Part shown: one piece after another, positions 23,062-49,697 of the stretch
Layout of the letters: every line of letters starts with the position of its first letter
Position numbering within the stretch: position 1 is the stretch's first letter
Position numbers and translations under genes: made by a program
NCBI GenBank assembly: GCA_020137815.1
Contig: CM035356.1
Location: 6,251,582-6,315,581, forward strand
Source: Hormiphora californensis
Lineage: Eukaryota; Ctenophora; Tentaculata; Cydippida; Pleurobrachiidae
Direction: 5' to 3'
Length of the DNA: 64,000 nucleotides
The notes under the pieces: generated by a model
What the model was told of the DNA's origin: nothing
The model's input: the letters and a program-made list of their open reading frames with translations, nothing else
Database searches by the model: none

Positions 23062-24452
23062 GATCGTTGCAACGGGTAGAGTACTCAGGGCATGCCATAG
23101 TGTTAGCAGAGTGATGTCGGTTTCTGTTATCCTTCCCACTACAGTTAGGACAGCTTAGGCCGGAACGGTTGCGGTTTATGATGATTGGACATTCGGTTGG
23201 AACATGAGAAGGGTCACTGCAATGAGGGCACTTGTACTCATTCCTACACCAGGCGGCCGGGTGTCCATATCGCCAACAGTTTTGGCATTGAGCAGGAGTC
23301 CTTCGTTGTTTCGATATGTACTCCCGCAAACGGAAGACACGGTTTCCAATAAAAAGAGTCTTCCCCATGACATGATCTCTGTCCTCCTTAGATTCAAAAG
23401 TAAAGAGATAGCAGGGACGAGGCTTTCCGTCGCGTCCCTTCAATCTGACTGCCTCCATTGCGATTCCGCTGAATTCAAGTGCCCATGCCTCGGTAACTTG
23501 GTCGTCAGAGATTTCTGGTTCCACATAGTCTATCACCGCTTTCCTATCATCAGATACTCTGGAGTTCATCATTAGTGTTGCCGTCGTTGTCACATCATTT
23601 CCTTGGAAGGGGCCACCGAAGTATGAAGGGTCCCAACCGTTCACCACCTTTTGTGCTTCAAGGGGAGTAATAAGCTCTAGGAGGAGAGTGCCGTGTTTGG
23701 TCGGCTTGCACTGAACAATTTCCACACGGGAGTAGTACTCATTAAAATAGTGCATGGATATGTGGCCTTTAGTTAAATACTTAGAATACTGAATAATCAC
23801 GGATACCTTTAATAATTACTGTTTTAGTGGGGTCACATGGAGAACGTTTAACATTAACTCTATCTTTAACTTTAACAGACAACACAGGCTTCGAAGCTTT
23901 AGTAACAGTGATAAATTCATCATTACCCTGATTAACAATAGCGTTATTTGTACCATTTGCATTATTAGTACCATTAGAGTCCTGATTTACTCTGATTTCC
24001 GACTCATTTGCTGCCTGGGAATACGTTAACTCACGCCGAACTCCTAACTCCTCCTTGACAACATCTCGTATAACACTTTTAACATCATTCCTAACATCAT
24101 TTCGGATCATTTCCCTCAAACTTTCCAGTTCCATTTGAAGATTACTACCAATTGGATTTTGATTAATGTCCTTATTACACGTTTCGAAAACGGATTCGTT
24201 CAGTTTGTAGCTTGTATATAACAGATCCCATAATTGGGTGTCGGTGATGGCCGGTTGCGTTTTACCTTGACGCGTAGTGGGTTTTGCAGCGTGGTTATGC
24301 CCCTTAGTAAGGGCGTTTAGGATGTCCATTGACTTCAGAGTTGCTGTGAGATCATCGAATTGCTGCCGGAGGTCGGGTGTGACATAGGGATCAGGTGGTC
24401 GACATTGTTCAGAGCTATCACTGTTAGGGCTATCACCCTCGTCATCTCTCAT
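23054..24452 (-). CDS. LINE ORF1: nucleic-acid-binding protein with CCHC knuckles, frame-shifted
   Basis: The first part (24452-23781) begins MRDDEGDSPNSDSSE and reads to ...VIIKGIRDYSVF. The second part (23800-23054) is one frame over and carries CQNCWRYGHPAAWC, CPHCSDPSHVPTEC and a third, CPNC...H...C, the usual zinc-knuckle triplet of Jockey/I ORF1 proteins. The parts overlap by 20 bp and need a +1 shift or a one-base deletion to join. Because the rest of the element is intact, this is either a single recent mutation, an assembly error or programmed frameshifting. Confidence 0.75.
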
Positions 24453-24529
24453 TCTACGGCACCTAGAGGCCAGGCCTCAAATTAATTTGTTTAAAGTAGT
24501 GTTGAAAAGTTTGAAACAATAAGCCTACT

Positions 24530-24753
24530 AAAGGAAAACCCAAGCAACAATAGCCCTCACTTGGGTTTTGTGAAACTTCCCACGGTCATTGCTCCACCCC
24601 CTGATGAGATAGATACAACAATACAATACAATACAAAATAAACATTTATAGTCCGCTCTTTAACTGTCCGTTTTACGGTTCAGCACAAGTGAATGATCGT
24701 GGGAAATTTCACAAAACCCAAGTGAGGGCTATTGTTGCTTGGGTTTTCCTTTA
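24530..24753. mobile_element. 224-bp palindromic MITE
   Basis: AAAGGAAAACCCAAGCAACA at the left is inverted at the right (TGTTGCTTGGGTTTTCCTTT). The arms extend ~65 bp with AGCCCTCACTTGGGTTTTGT inside. It lies directly upstream of the LINE 5' end. Confidence 0.82.
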
Positions 24754-25811
24754 AACGACTGATGGGGTGAGACTTGAGAGTCTGCAGGCCGCAAGGACCG
24801 AGACGTCCCGTAGAAACGTCAGAAGGACAGACAAAACGAGAGGTGCGCGCGTTTTTATAGATTCAATTCAAAACGCGGCGCGGGTTATATTTGCGCGTTA
24901 CAAATCGTGACAAAGTGCTGACAACAACTTTTAATAAGATATGGCGTGTCGCGCGTCACGTTATTGTATTCCTCCATAGAGTTCCAAATTTGAAAATGCA
25001 GTCCATCCTTCCAAAATAGTGACTGCATTAGGGAAGATAAATACACATGGGCTATACCATTCCTAGTGCACCAGTTTTCAACGCTGATGGCCTCATCAAC
25101 CTTCGGTTGGTTCAACTGAATAACAACGTACGCCCCACTGCCCACTGTCCTGATAGTCTAACAGTTATACTGTGTGTATTTGCCATGGAAACTCAGTATT
25201 CACTGACCCTCTTTCCGCAGTTCAATTATCACCCTTCTCAGTTACCATGGGAACCCGTATTGTCCGAGACCCTAGATTCTTGATTCTAGAACTCTGAGTG
25301 TATGAGTGATAGCATGAGTGGGTGAATTCCACTGCCTTCATTCCCAAGGAATATGATTGGGACCATAAATGGTCCAGTACTGACAATTTTAAGACCAGTC
25401 TCAGACTGACGACAGTCTAGAGGGTAACCTTTTGTTAAACCTTGTTTAGTTGTTTGTCATTAGGTACCTCCCAAACACCGTCTTACTCTCTCACTATTCT
25501 ACACAACTCCTAATTATATCATTTAATAAATAGGAGCCCCTTCCAGATATCTCCCTCTCTCTATCTATCTCTCTCTCTCTATCTCTCCCTCTCTCTCTCG
25601 GTCCACTACACGCACCACTCCCGCATGGGGCCGTAAGGTCCCATGCGTGAGCAGGGTTAAATCCCCCGAGCCCGGATCCTGTTGGATCTGAGGGCCCGGA
25701 GGGCCTGCGGAGTAAAGGTAGGTAAAACAATGTACATAGGGGTAAGTTGAACAATGTACATATGGGTTAAAGTAAGGGGAAAACATTTAAAGGGGAGTTA
25801 AAGCTCATGGT
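24754..25811. other. Unannotated spacer between MITE and CR1-like fragment
   Basis: ORFs here are short and without recognised domains. The segment 25550-25605 is CT-rich and 25690-25790 is purine-rich. I see no gene. Confidence 0.5.
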
Positions 25812-25853
25812 GGCTCTCTCTCTCTCTCTCACACTTTCTCTCTCTCACTTTCT

Positions 25854-25886
<33 letters not shown>

Positions 25887-25947
25887 TCTCTCTCTCTCTC
25901 TCCTCTCTCGTCTTCTCATCTCTCTCTCTCTCTCTCTCGTCCTCTCT
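25812..25947 (+). repeat. (CT)n microsatellite before the CR1 fragment
   Basis: Imperfect CT repeats run directly into the truncated LINE sequence. A second CT tract (26630-26830) follows its stop, so the fragment is sandwiched between two CT arrays. Confidence 0.9.
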
Positions 25948-26625
25948 CTGGCACAGTGGGTGTTCGGGGTGTTCTCCAGTCGGGACCCTGAGCTGATGAT
26001 CACTGTTTATAAAACCCTGGTCAGAAGCTTGATGGAGTACTGCTCACCATTGTGGAGCCCGCAAACTGTCGGTGACATCCAACTGCTCGAGTCTGTTCAG
26101 CGGGGCTTCACAGCGAAGATCTCCGGTATGAAGGATCTTGACTACTGGCAGCGCCTGGAAGCCCTCGACTTGATGTCTTTGCAAAGACGACGGGATAGGT
26201 ATGCAGTGCTAATCATGCACAAGACTTACCGTGGGCTGATACCGAATGAAACCGATATTAGCTTCAACCGTACCTCCCGCCACGGTGTCAAAGCAGAGAT
26301 ACCTGACCTGTCAAGGGTGAAGAGCAAAAGAACTTGCACACTGTATAGCTCTTCCTTCGGTTCCATTGGTCCTAGACTGTGGAACTGTCTCCCGGATGAT
26401 CTGAGGGAGATCGAGGACCCCGATTTATTTAAAAATAAGCTGGACCTCCTTCTCCGTGATATCCCAGACCGTCCCCCTACACCTGGATATCAAGCACCAA
26501 ACAGAAACTCTTTGTATGACTGTGTGTTGGAGCCAGTTCAAATAAAACGGTGTCCGAGTCCTGGGATGAACCTGACGTATCATGAACGAAAAAAAAAACA
26601 ACTCAAAAGTATCACAAATGTGTAG
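25948..26625 (+). mobile_element. 5'-truncated CR1-like LINE, C-terminal RT region
   Basis: About 220 codons read VFSSRDPELMITVYKTLVRS, then SLMEYCSPLWSP, LESVQRGFTAKI and RLWNCLPDDLRE, ending at a TAG at 26623. This is the characteristic region after the RT palm in CR1/L2-type LINEs. The catalytic motifs are missing. The ORF extends upstream only through a (CT)n tract at 25812-25947, which is not coding. Confidence 0.85.
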
Positions 26626-26629
26626 TAAG

Positions 26630-26642
26630 TATCTCTCTCTCT

Positions 26643-26727
<85 letters not shown>

Positions 26728-26752
26728 CTCTTCTCTCTACTCTCTCTCTACT

Positions 26753-26803
<51 letters not shown>

Positions 26804-26850
26804 CCTCGCTCTCTCTTTCTTTCCCTTTCAATCTCTCTCCCTCTCGTACC
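26630..26850 (+). repeat. (CT)n microsatellite after the CR1 fragment
   Basis: CT-rich tract of ~220 bp with CTCCTCTCT interruptions, starting right after the CR1-like stop and its A-rich tail. Confidence 0.9.
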
Positions 26851-26959
26851 CAGAACAATAATTACAAGGAGGGGTACCATGTATCACGTGATATAATGTC
26901 CCACGTGGTGCCGGGCAGTGGTCCGGAAATGCCCCCACATCCGGGGTGGTAAATGGTGC

Positions 26960-26973
26960 GTTGCCATAGCAAC
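26960..26973. promoter_or_regulatory. X-box (RFX-type) motif
   Basis: GTTGCCATAGCAAC matches the RFX X-box consensus, an imperfect 14-bp palindrome associated with ciliary genes. It lies ~500 bp beyond the 3' end of the ANKRD26-like gene. Similar sites are at 29037, 29087, 29492, 61657 and 61686. Function here is untested. Confidence 0.35.
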
Positions 26974-27479
26974 TGGGTCCGTTACTATGGTTACCATGGG
27001 ACTCAGTTGACCTCATTACACACACACGGCCATTGTAACCCTAGAGCAGCACAAAGAGATGGCCCGCCCCTTACTGCATGCTGCAGTACACTTCAGCAAC
27101 AAAGAATAATAAATTATATTGTACGGTAGCAAAAAATATCATTTATATATCACTTGTTAATAAACACTTTACACATAACTTTCACAAGATCACATAATTT
27201 TAGATTGGTAGATACAATCACTTAACTCTGTACATCACAGTCTCATCATGCAGTTGTCAGGCCAAATATTGTGAGATAACCAGAATATATACCAGCCCTA
27301 ATAAACCCAGACCCACCACCCTATAAACTTAATATCACATCCCCCTAACACACCAGACTTGACAGTGTCTAACGGTCATCAAATAAAAATAAAGATAAAA
27401 ACTGACAAAAAGAGAGAATCTCCCTCTCATCTTTTTAACCTAAAACTCAGCACCCCCAGAAAACTTCTTTATCTAAATC

Positions 27480-37831
<10,352 letters not shown>

Positions 37832-37875
37832 GGTGTCGATTTTTGGTGGTTCATTACTATTAAATGATGGTTAGA

Positions 37876-38101
37876 TAAAGTCGGATTTTTTGAAACTGTC
37901 ACCCCCCTGAAATAACAAAATTTGCCATATCTCCGGTTCCTGATAAGATAGAGACTTGAAATTTGGAGGTTCGGAAGAACTTAGCAAGATCTTCGTAACC
38001 TCCAAATTTCAAGTCTCTATCTCGTCAGGAACCGGATTTATGGTCATTTACGAAATTTGAAAATACCCAGGGGGGTGACAGTTTCAAAAAATCCGACTTT
38101 A
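37876..38101. mobile_element. 226-bp palindromic MITE, family B, copy 1
   Basis: TAAAGTCGGATTTTTTGAAA and its inverse bound near-perfect ~100-bp arms containing CTCCGGTTCCTGATAAGATA. It lies 45 bp upstream of the ANKRD26-like start codon, so it probably overlaps the promoter or 5' UTR. A copy more than 90% alike by eye is at 40313-40537. Confidence 0.85.
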
Positions 38102-38160
38102 GTAGAAGAAATGCAAGATAGAAAGAGATTTCGAGAATAGAGATTTTTTTTTGAAAATTC

Positions 38161-38306
38161 ACTAACCCCAACACCGATTGGCATCACTTTCCAACAGCCG
38201 AAGAGAAGCTGCCGAAGAGAGAAAGGGGGTAACCATATGAAGAGTTAATCGCGATGAGTCTCATTCACATTGGGTTCGATCATTTGCCCCCGGTGTTGGG
38301 GTTAGT
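38161..38306. mobile_element. 146-bp MITE, family C
   Basis: ACTAACCCCAACACCG at the left is inverted at the right (CGGTGTTGGGGTTAGT). The interior carries no gene. Confidence 0.75.
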
Positions 38307-38371
38307 AATAAATAAATCTTAAAATCACTCAAATATTACAATAAATAAATAAATAAAATCTCACACATGTT

Positions 38372-39832
38372 TCAAATATTGAAGTCCATATTTTCCAATC
38401 CTGTTGGGGCGTACTTTGTACGGCATCCTCTTAATGACCTTAAGGTGGCTACCAGTAGGCAGAACCTGAGCCGCCTTCTGATTGCCGCCAAAGCCTCACT
38501 GTAGATTTCTCCGTGTTTCTTTTCAATCAGTTTGGCTGTCTTCTTAATCGCTCTGTCCATTTCAGGGCCAACACCACCTGTTGTGGTAAACACTAGTGGA
38601 GAAAAGGTCCCACCCTCGACAATCTGGACTCGTCTCATGTAACAGGTCTTCTTGGACTTCTCGTGGTTTTTGTACAGAGATGATGGCTTGATATTGAGAT
38701 AAGAAGCTGCCATCGGGTGACAGACTCTGACATCCATGTAGGACATCTGGTCAGGAGCCCACAATCCCATGCATACAATGTCCATACGGGCGTCTCTGTC
38801 TGTATTTGCCCAAGGATATTGCTGCATTTCTTGGTCGTAATCCTCACATGGTTGTAGGAGTTTTTCAGTTTTTATAGACCTGACACCAGCGTAGGATAAG
38901 ATATCAGCAAAGTTGTCTCTCAGGCGGTCGTGTCTGTAGATTGTGTAACCACCTTTGTGACAGGACAATGCGTGATCGGCACTGTTACTGGACCCACATG
39001 GGCATTTGGAGGGGAGATCGAGAAACGGTAATCCAAATCGAAGGTGCATCGCATCGACAAACTCTTGTTTGGTCAGGTGATGTCCATGTGCTTCGATGGG
39101 TCTTGCTGTCAGCCAAGAGGATGCCCCAGGTTCTTGGTTTAGTGATTGTAACCGGTTTTCCGTGTCAGTCATCCTTGCTTTCAGGGATTTCACCTGGACA
39201 AGATGTCTTTCGATTGTACTTTCTTCGCATTCCTTGGTTCTCTCTCTGGTGATCTTTTCGATTTTGTCTATCGTAGGACCATCCAGTTCTTCATCTGAGA
39301 GAAGGTGCTCCACTAATGGGCCTGTGCAGTGGAGAGAATGCTCGTATGCAGTGTCAGCCGAGAGCATTGGGTTTTCAATTCCTAGACCCCCCATCTTGAC
39401 GGGTAGAGCGATAAGTTCCCGTTGCAGATCCGTTACATGTGAGCCGAGCAGAGATGGAATGAATTCGTGGCGGATGATGTTCTCTAGGGGTTCAAAGAGT
39501 AATCCGATTCCAGGAACTGTGCGTTGCATATAACTCCATTTGAATTTGAAGCTCCTTGTGTAGTTTGCATAAGCAACGTGTGGGTCAGTCTTGGTGATTG
39601 TCACTAGGTTTTGAAGAGCTTCGGCCCACTTGGTCACTTCACCAGATACATATTCCTTCTTGTAGGTTTCCGAACCTATGACCGCCCCAAGATGGCGATT
39701 GCCTGTTGTAGTAATAGTCATTCCTGTATCACTAAACATATCCTCTGCTTCACTCAGATGTTCGAGTTTTACAATCAGCACACATTTGTTAGGATTTATA
39801 ATGTATCCGTGAGCTGGACCTTTGGTAACCAC
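38372..39832 (-). mobile_element. 5'-truncated RLE-type non-LTR retrotransposon, C-terminal 486 residues
   Basis: The ORF starts in the post-RT region (GPAHGYIINPNKCVLIVK, RHLGAVIG, LQRELIALPVKMGGLGIENP). It then has a zinc knuckle CPCGSSNSADHALSCHKGGY and a restriction-like endonuclease motif (RMDIV, then YMDVRVCHP), an order typical of R2/R4/HERO-like elements. The RT catalytic core is absent, with truncation at about 39835 where a family-D repeat begins. A (TTTA)n-like tail (plus AAATAAATAAATAAAA) follows the stop. The remaining reading frame is open, suggesting a recent insertion. The exact clade is uncertain. Confidence 0.7.
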
Positions 39833-39860
39833 AAAAAATGAACAAAAACGGGAAATTTGC

Positions 39861-40144
39861 GGGCGCGATTATAATCTGGGTGCCTTGCAGCGTGTTTACA
39901 GGTGCGCGCTGCCAAAAAAGTACACCTACAACCACTTAGACCGACTTTTTTCAAACGGCTATAGCCGCGGAACCACATGGCCGATTTGAGTGAACTAAAC
40001 GGTATCTGATAGAGAATCGATAGCCCTAACCGATAACCCCAAACGAAACCCTAACCCGACCCTAACAACAGCCCTAACCCGTCTCGACCGCCAAAATCCA
40101 TGAATTGTTAGCAATGGAAGGCACCCAGATTTTAACGTTTTCCG
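39861..40144. repeat. Family D repeat with telomere-like core, copy 1
   Basis: Begins GGGCGCGATTATAATCTGGG and ends CACCCAGATTTTAACGTTTTCCG, with partial inverse similarity of the ends (AATCTGGGTGCCTT). The middle has degenerate CCCTAACC units. The right part continues into unrelated sequence. Confidence 0.75.
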
Positions 40145-40312
40145 AAATGGGCCGAACCTGGAATTCGTAATATAGCGCGCGGAACAGAAAGAGCCAAAAT
40201 TTGGCAGCGCTTCGATTCACAACTCGCGCATTCCATTTCGCGAGGTCGTTTGCATCGCATTTAAGGCGATACGAGGTCTGTTTTTTATTTTTTCGCGTTC
40301 GCGTCCTTTCTA

Positions 40313-40537
40313 TACTCGGATTTTTTGAAACTGTCACCCCCCTGAAATAAAAAATTTGTCATATCTCCGGTTCCTGATAAGATAGAGACTTGAAATTTGG
40401 AGGTTCGGAAGAACTTAGCAAGATCTTCGTAACTTCCAAATTTCAAGTCTCTATCTCATCAGGAACCGGACTTATGGTCATTTAAAGAAATTTGAAAACT
40501 CTAGGGGGGTGACAGTTTCAAAAAAATCCGACTTTAT
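40313..40537. mobile_element. 225-bp palindromic MITE, family B, copy 2
   Basis: Same sequence plan as 37876-38101 (CTCGGATTTTTTGAAACTGT ... ATCCGACTTTATA). Its right end shares the TATA with the next MITE at 40537. Confidence 0.85.
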
Positions 40538-40690
40538 AGTCCATTTTTTTTCAACTGTTCACCCCCCAAAGTCGTGCGCGGAATTGTTTTGCGCGTTTAT
40601 CACATGTTAACGTGTAGCGCGCGCCACCCAAATTCTAATTTTTATTAAATTTCAGATTTTGGGTGAACAGTTGAAAAAAAATGGACTTTA
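40537..40690. mobile_element. 154-bp palindromic MITE, family E
   Basis: TAGTCCATTTTTTTTCAACT with GTTCACCC is inverted at the right (GGGTGAACAGTTGAAAAAAA). It abuts family B copy 2 directly, suggesting insertion at its TA end. Confidence 0.78.
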
Positions 40691-41337
40691 AAAACTCGGA
40701 AAAACTAAAAAGTAACCGATCGTGGTCGGTGGTGTGGGTTTGAAAAGCGCTGCCTTATCCCGGTATCTGGGGCCAGCAGCGTTTGCCAAGGTATGCGTTT
40801 ATTATCTGAGACCCCGGTGTTCGATCGCTGTTTCCAAAAAGTTTGATTTTGCCCGGATCACCAAAATCTTTGCCAGAGACGGAGCTGACCGTACGTCCAC
40901 CCACTGGGTCCTGCTCGTGGGGGAACTGCCCCTATGGCCTACACCCCCGCCGGCGCTGCCCCCTGCTCTACGCTAGTGGGGGAATCGGCCCTGATCTCTC
41001 CAAAGCACCCAAAGAGACGACCGGGCTGAGAGTTTTGGTGTATGTGTAGACGATTTGCTGTGATTTGCTGTTAACAGCAATTTATTCTCATGGACTGTGT
41101 AATTGCGTGTTTTTACTATTTACCTTCTACAAATAATTTCAATAGACTTTAAAAAGGTGCCGCCTTTAACCGCGGGTTTTCTACCCTGTTGGCGGAGCCC
41201 TATGAGCTCTCTATGTTTTTATAAACTAGAGTACCCGTTTGCTGGGAACCCGTGACCTGGTAAATGGTAATTTATCCTCATATAACCGGTGACATTTGTG
41301 TTTGATTTTGAAAAGATAAATTAATTTGTTTGTTCCG

Positions 41338-41892
41338 GGCGCGATTATAATCTGGGTGCCTTGCAGCCTGTTTACAGGTGCGCGCTACCAAAAGAGTATA
41401 GTTAGACCGACTTTTTTCAAACGGCTATAGCCATGGAACCACATGGCCGATTTGAGTAAACTAAACGGTATCAGTTAGAGAATCGATAGCCCTAACCGAT
41501 AACCCCAAACCAAACCCTAACCAGACCCTAACGGATAGCCCTAACCCGTCGCGCGCGCCAAAACTACGAACTGTTAGCAATGAAAGGCACCCAGATTTTA
41601 ACGTTTTCCGTTGGGCGCGATTATAATCTGGGTGCCTTGCAGCCTGTTTACAGGTGCGCGCTACCAAAAGAGTATACTTAGACCGACTTTTTTCAAACGG
41701 CTATAGCCATGGAACCACATGGCCGATTTGAGTAAACTAAACGGTATCAGTTAGAGAATCGATAGCCCTAACCGATAACCCCAAACCAAACCCTAACCAG
41801 ACCCTAACGGATAGCCCTAACCCGTCGCGCGCGCCAAAACTACGAATTGTTAGCAATGAAAGGCACCCAGATTTTAACGTTTTCCTTTTCCG
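41338..41892. repeat. Tandem pair of family D telomere-like repeats
   Basis: Copies at 41338-41610 and 41613-41892 are nearly identical and head to tail, separated by TT. Each has the terminal AATCTGGGTGCCTT / AAGGCACCCAGATT and a core of degenerate CCCTAA units (CAAACCCTAACCAGACCCTA). An internally deleted copy is at 55593-55646. Confidence 0.82.
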
Positions 41893-43037
41893 TTGGTTCC
41901 TTAGAGCAATGAGTAATAGTAGGAGCGCGTTACAATTTTGGCGAGGCGGGTAAATCATTTATTGTAACGCGCGAATTTTCCCAAAAAAGCGCTGCTTTTT
42001 TACGCCGCGCGCGGAACCTAGAATTACGCGCGCAGTGTAAAATTTTAAAATTCATTGTATTGAAAATTTCCTCTACTCCCCAACGACGAAAAATTCCAAA
42101 TTCGTGAATTTAGAATTATAAGAACTCCGGTCAGTTCTCATCTTGCCAATCCGTTTTCCGGGAACCCCTGGCCAAAGGAAATTAAAATTCACATAACGAC
42201 CAAGTTTCATATCGATTGGATAAGATTTTGGGTGGCTACGGTGAAAAATATCGTATTTTTGGCATTTTTAACTTTCCCGACGCGATTTACGACCCTTAAA
42301 CATTGAGTTACGGGAAATCGTTATCATGTAAAATGAAGTTCAAACGATTCTCTTTCCCCACTATTGCGTTAGTTTTTTGATTTAGAGCCGTTTTCAGGGT
42401 CTTAGAAGCGTTTGAAAAATGTAAGTCTTTTTGTCGCAATGACGTCACCCCGTGACGTCACTGTTGTAAAGATCGGATCAAAAATCTGAGCCCGTACTTA
42501 CACCCGCCTTGGTCCAAAGTACCAGTGTAAAAATTTTCAGGGGTCTAGCTCAAAAACTGTAGGAGGAGTAGGGAGAAAACAATTATCGGACTAACATTTT
42601 GGAATTTATTATATGGATTTCCAGTTTTAACTTTTTCACAATAAAAAAAGAGGTAATCTCGAGGTGATCTTGAGGTACTTGTCGAATGCGGGAGCCGGGA
42701 GGAAGAGAGGTTAGGTTTGCTCATGCTCTCAAGTATTTTGATATGGTAGTGGAATAATTGGAATCAGCTAGCGCCTAGCGGACTGACTGACTAACGTCTA
42801 ACGCGTGTTATGTTCTAACCCTTCTTTGGCTGCATGCAACAAGAGGCGATCGAGCAAGGCTTCCTTTGCATCTCCACGTGATCTCCAGGGGACCCCGTTC
42901 GTTTAAAGTAGTTTTGAAAAGTTAAAAACTATTCAAATTAATTTGAGCACTGACGACTTTGTTTCTGCTTTGTTTGATTTGATTTAGTTTTGATCCTATT
43001 TCTAACAACTGCCACTCCTCATTAGGATAATAGTGGT
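41893..43037. other. Repeat-rich spacer upstream of the hnRNP-like gene
   Basis: No ORF of note. 42110-42600 reads like an old non-autonomous repeat. A short dispersed repeat (TATGTTCTAACCC-type) lies near 42810-42868. The promoter of the hnRNP-like gene should fall in the last few hundred bases, but no TATA box is clear. Confidence 0.45.

Positions 43038-49697
<6,660 letters not shown>

Larger units (their letters stand above)
19100..24475 (-). mobile_element. Nearly intact Jockey/I-group non-LTR retrotransposon
   Basis: Contains ORF1 with zinc knuckles and ORF2 with an APE-type endonuclease and reverse transcriptase. A 3' UTR of about 650 bp is followed by an AAT repeat (plus strand ATTATTATT, near 19107), as at LINE 3' ends. 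The 5' end is placed near 24475 because ORF1 begins at 24452; the true end and the target duplications were not resolved. Confidence 0.85.

Noticed and set aside
25807-25947. N-terminal Ser-Leu part of the 272-codon ORF at 25807-26625
   Set aside because: It is a CT microsatellite read in frame with the truncated CR1-like fragment, not part of the protein.
40722-41049. Open ORFs at 40722-41049 as a gene
   Set aside because: Short, overlapping in two frames, within a repeat nest and without a recognised domain.
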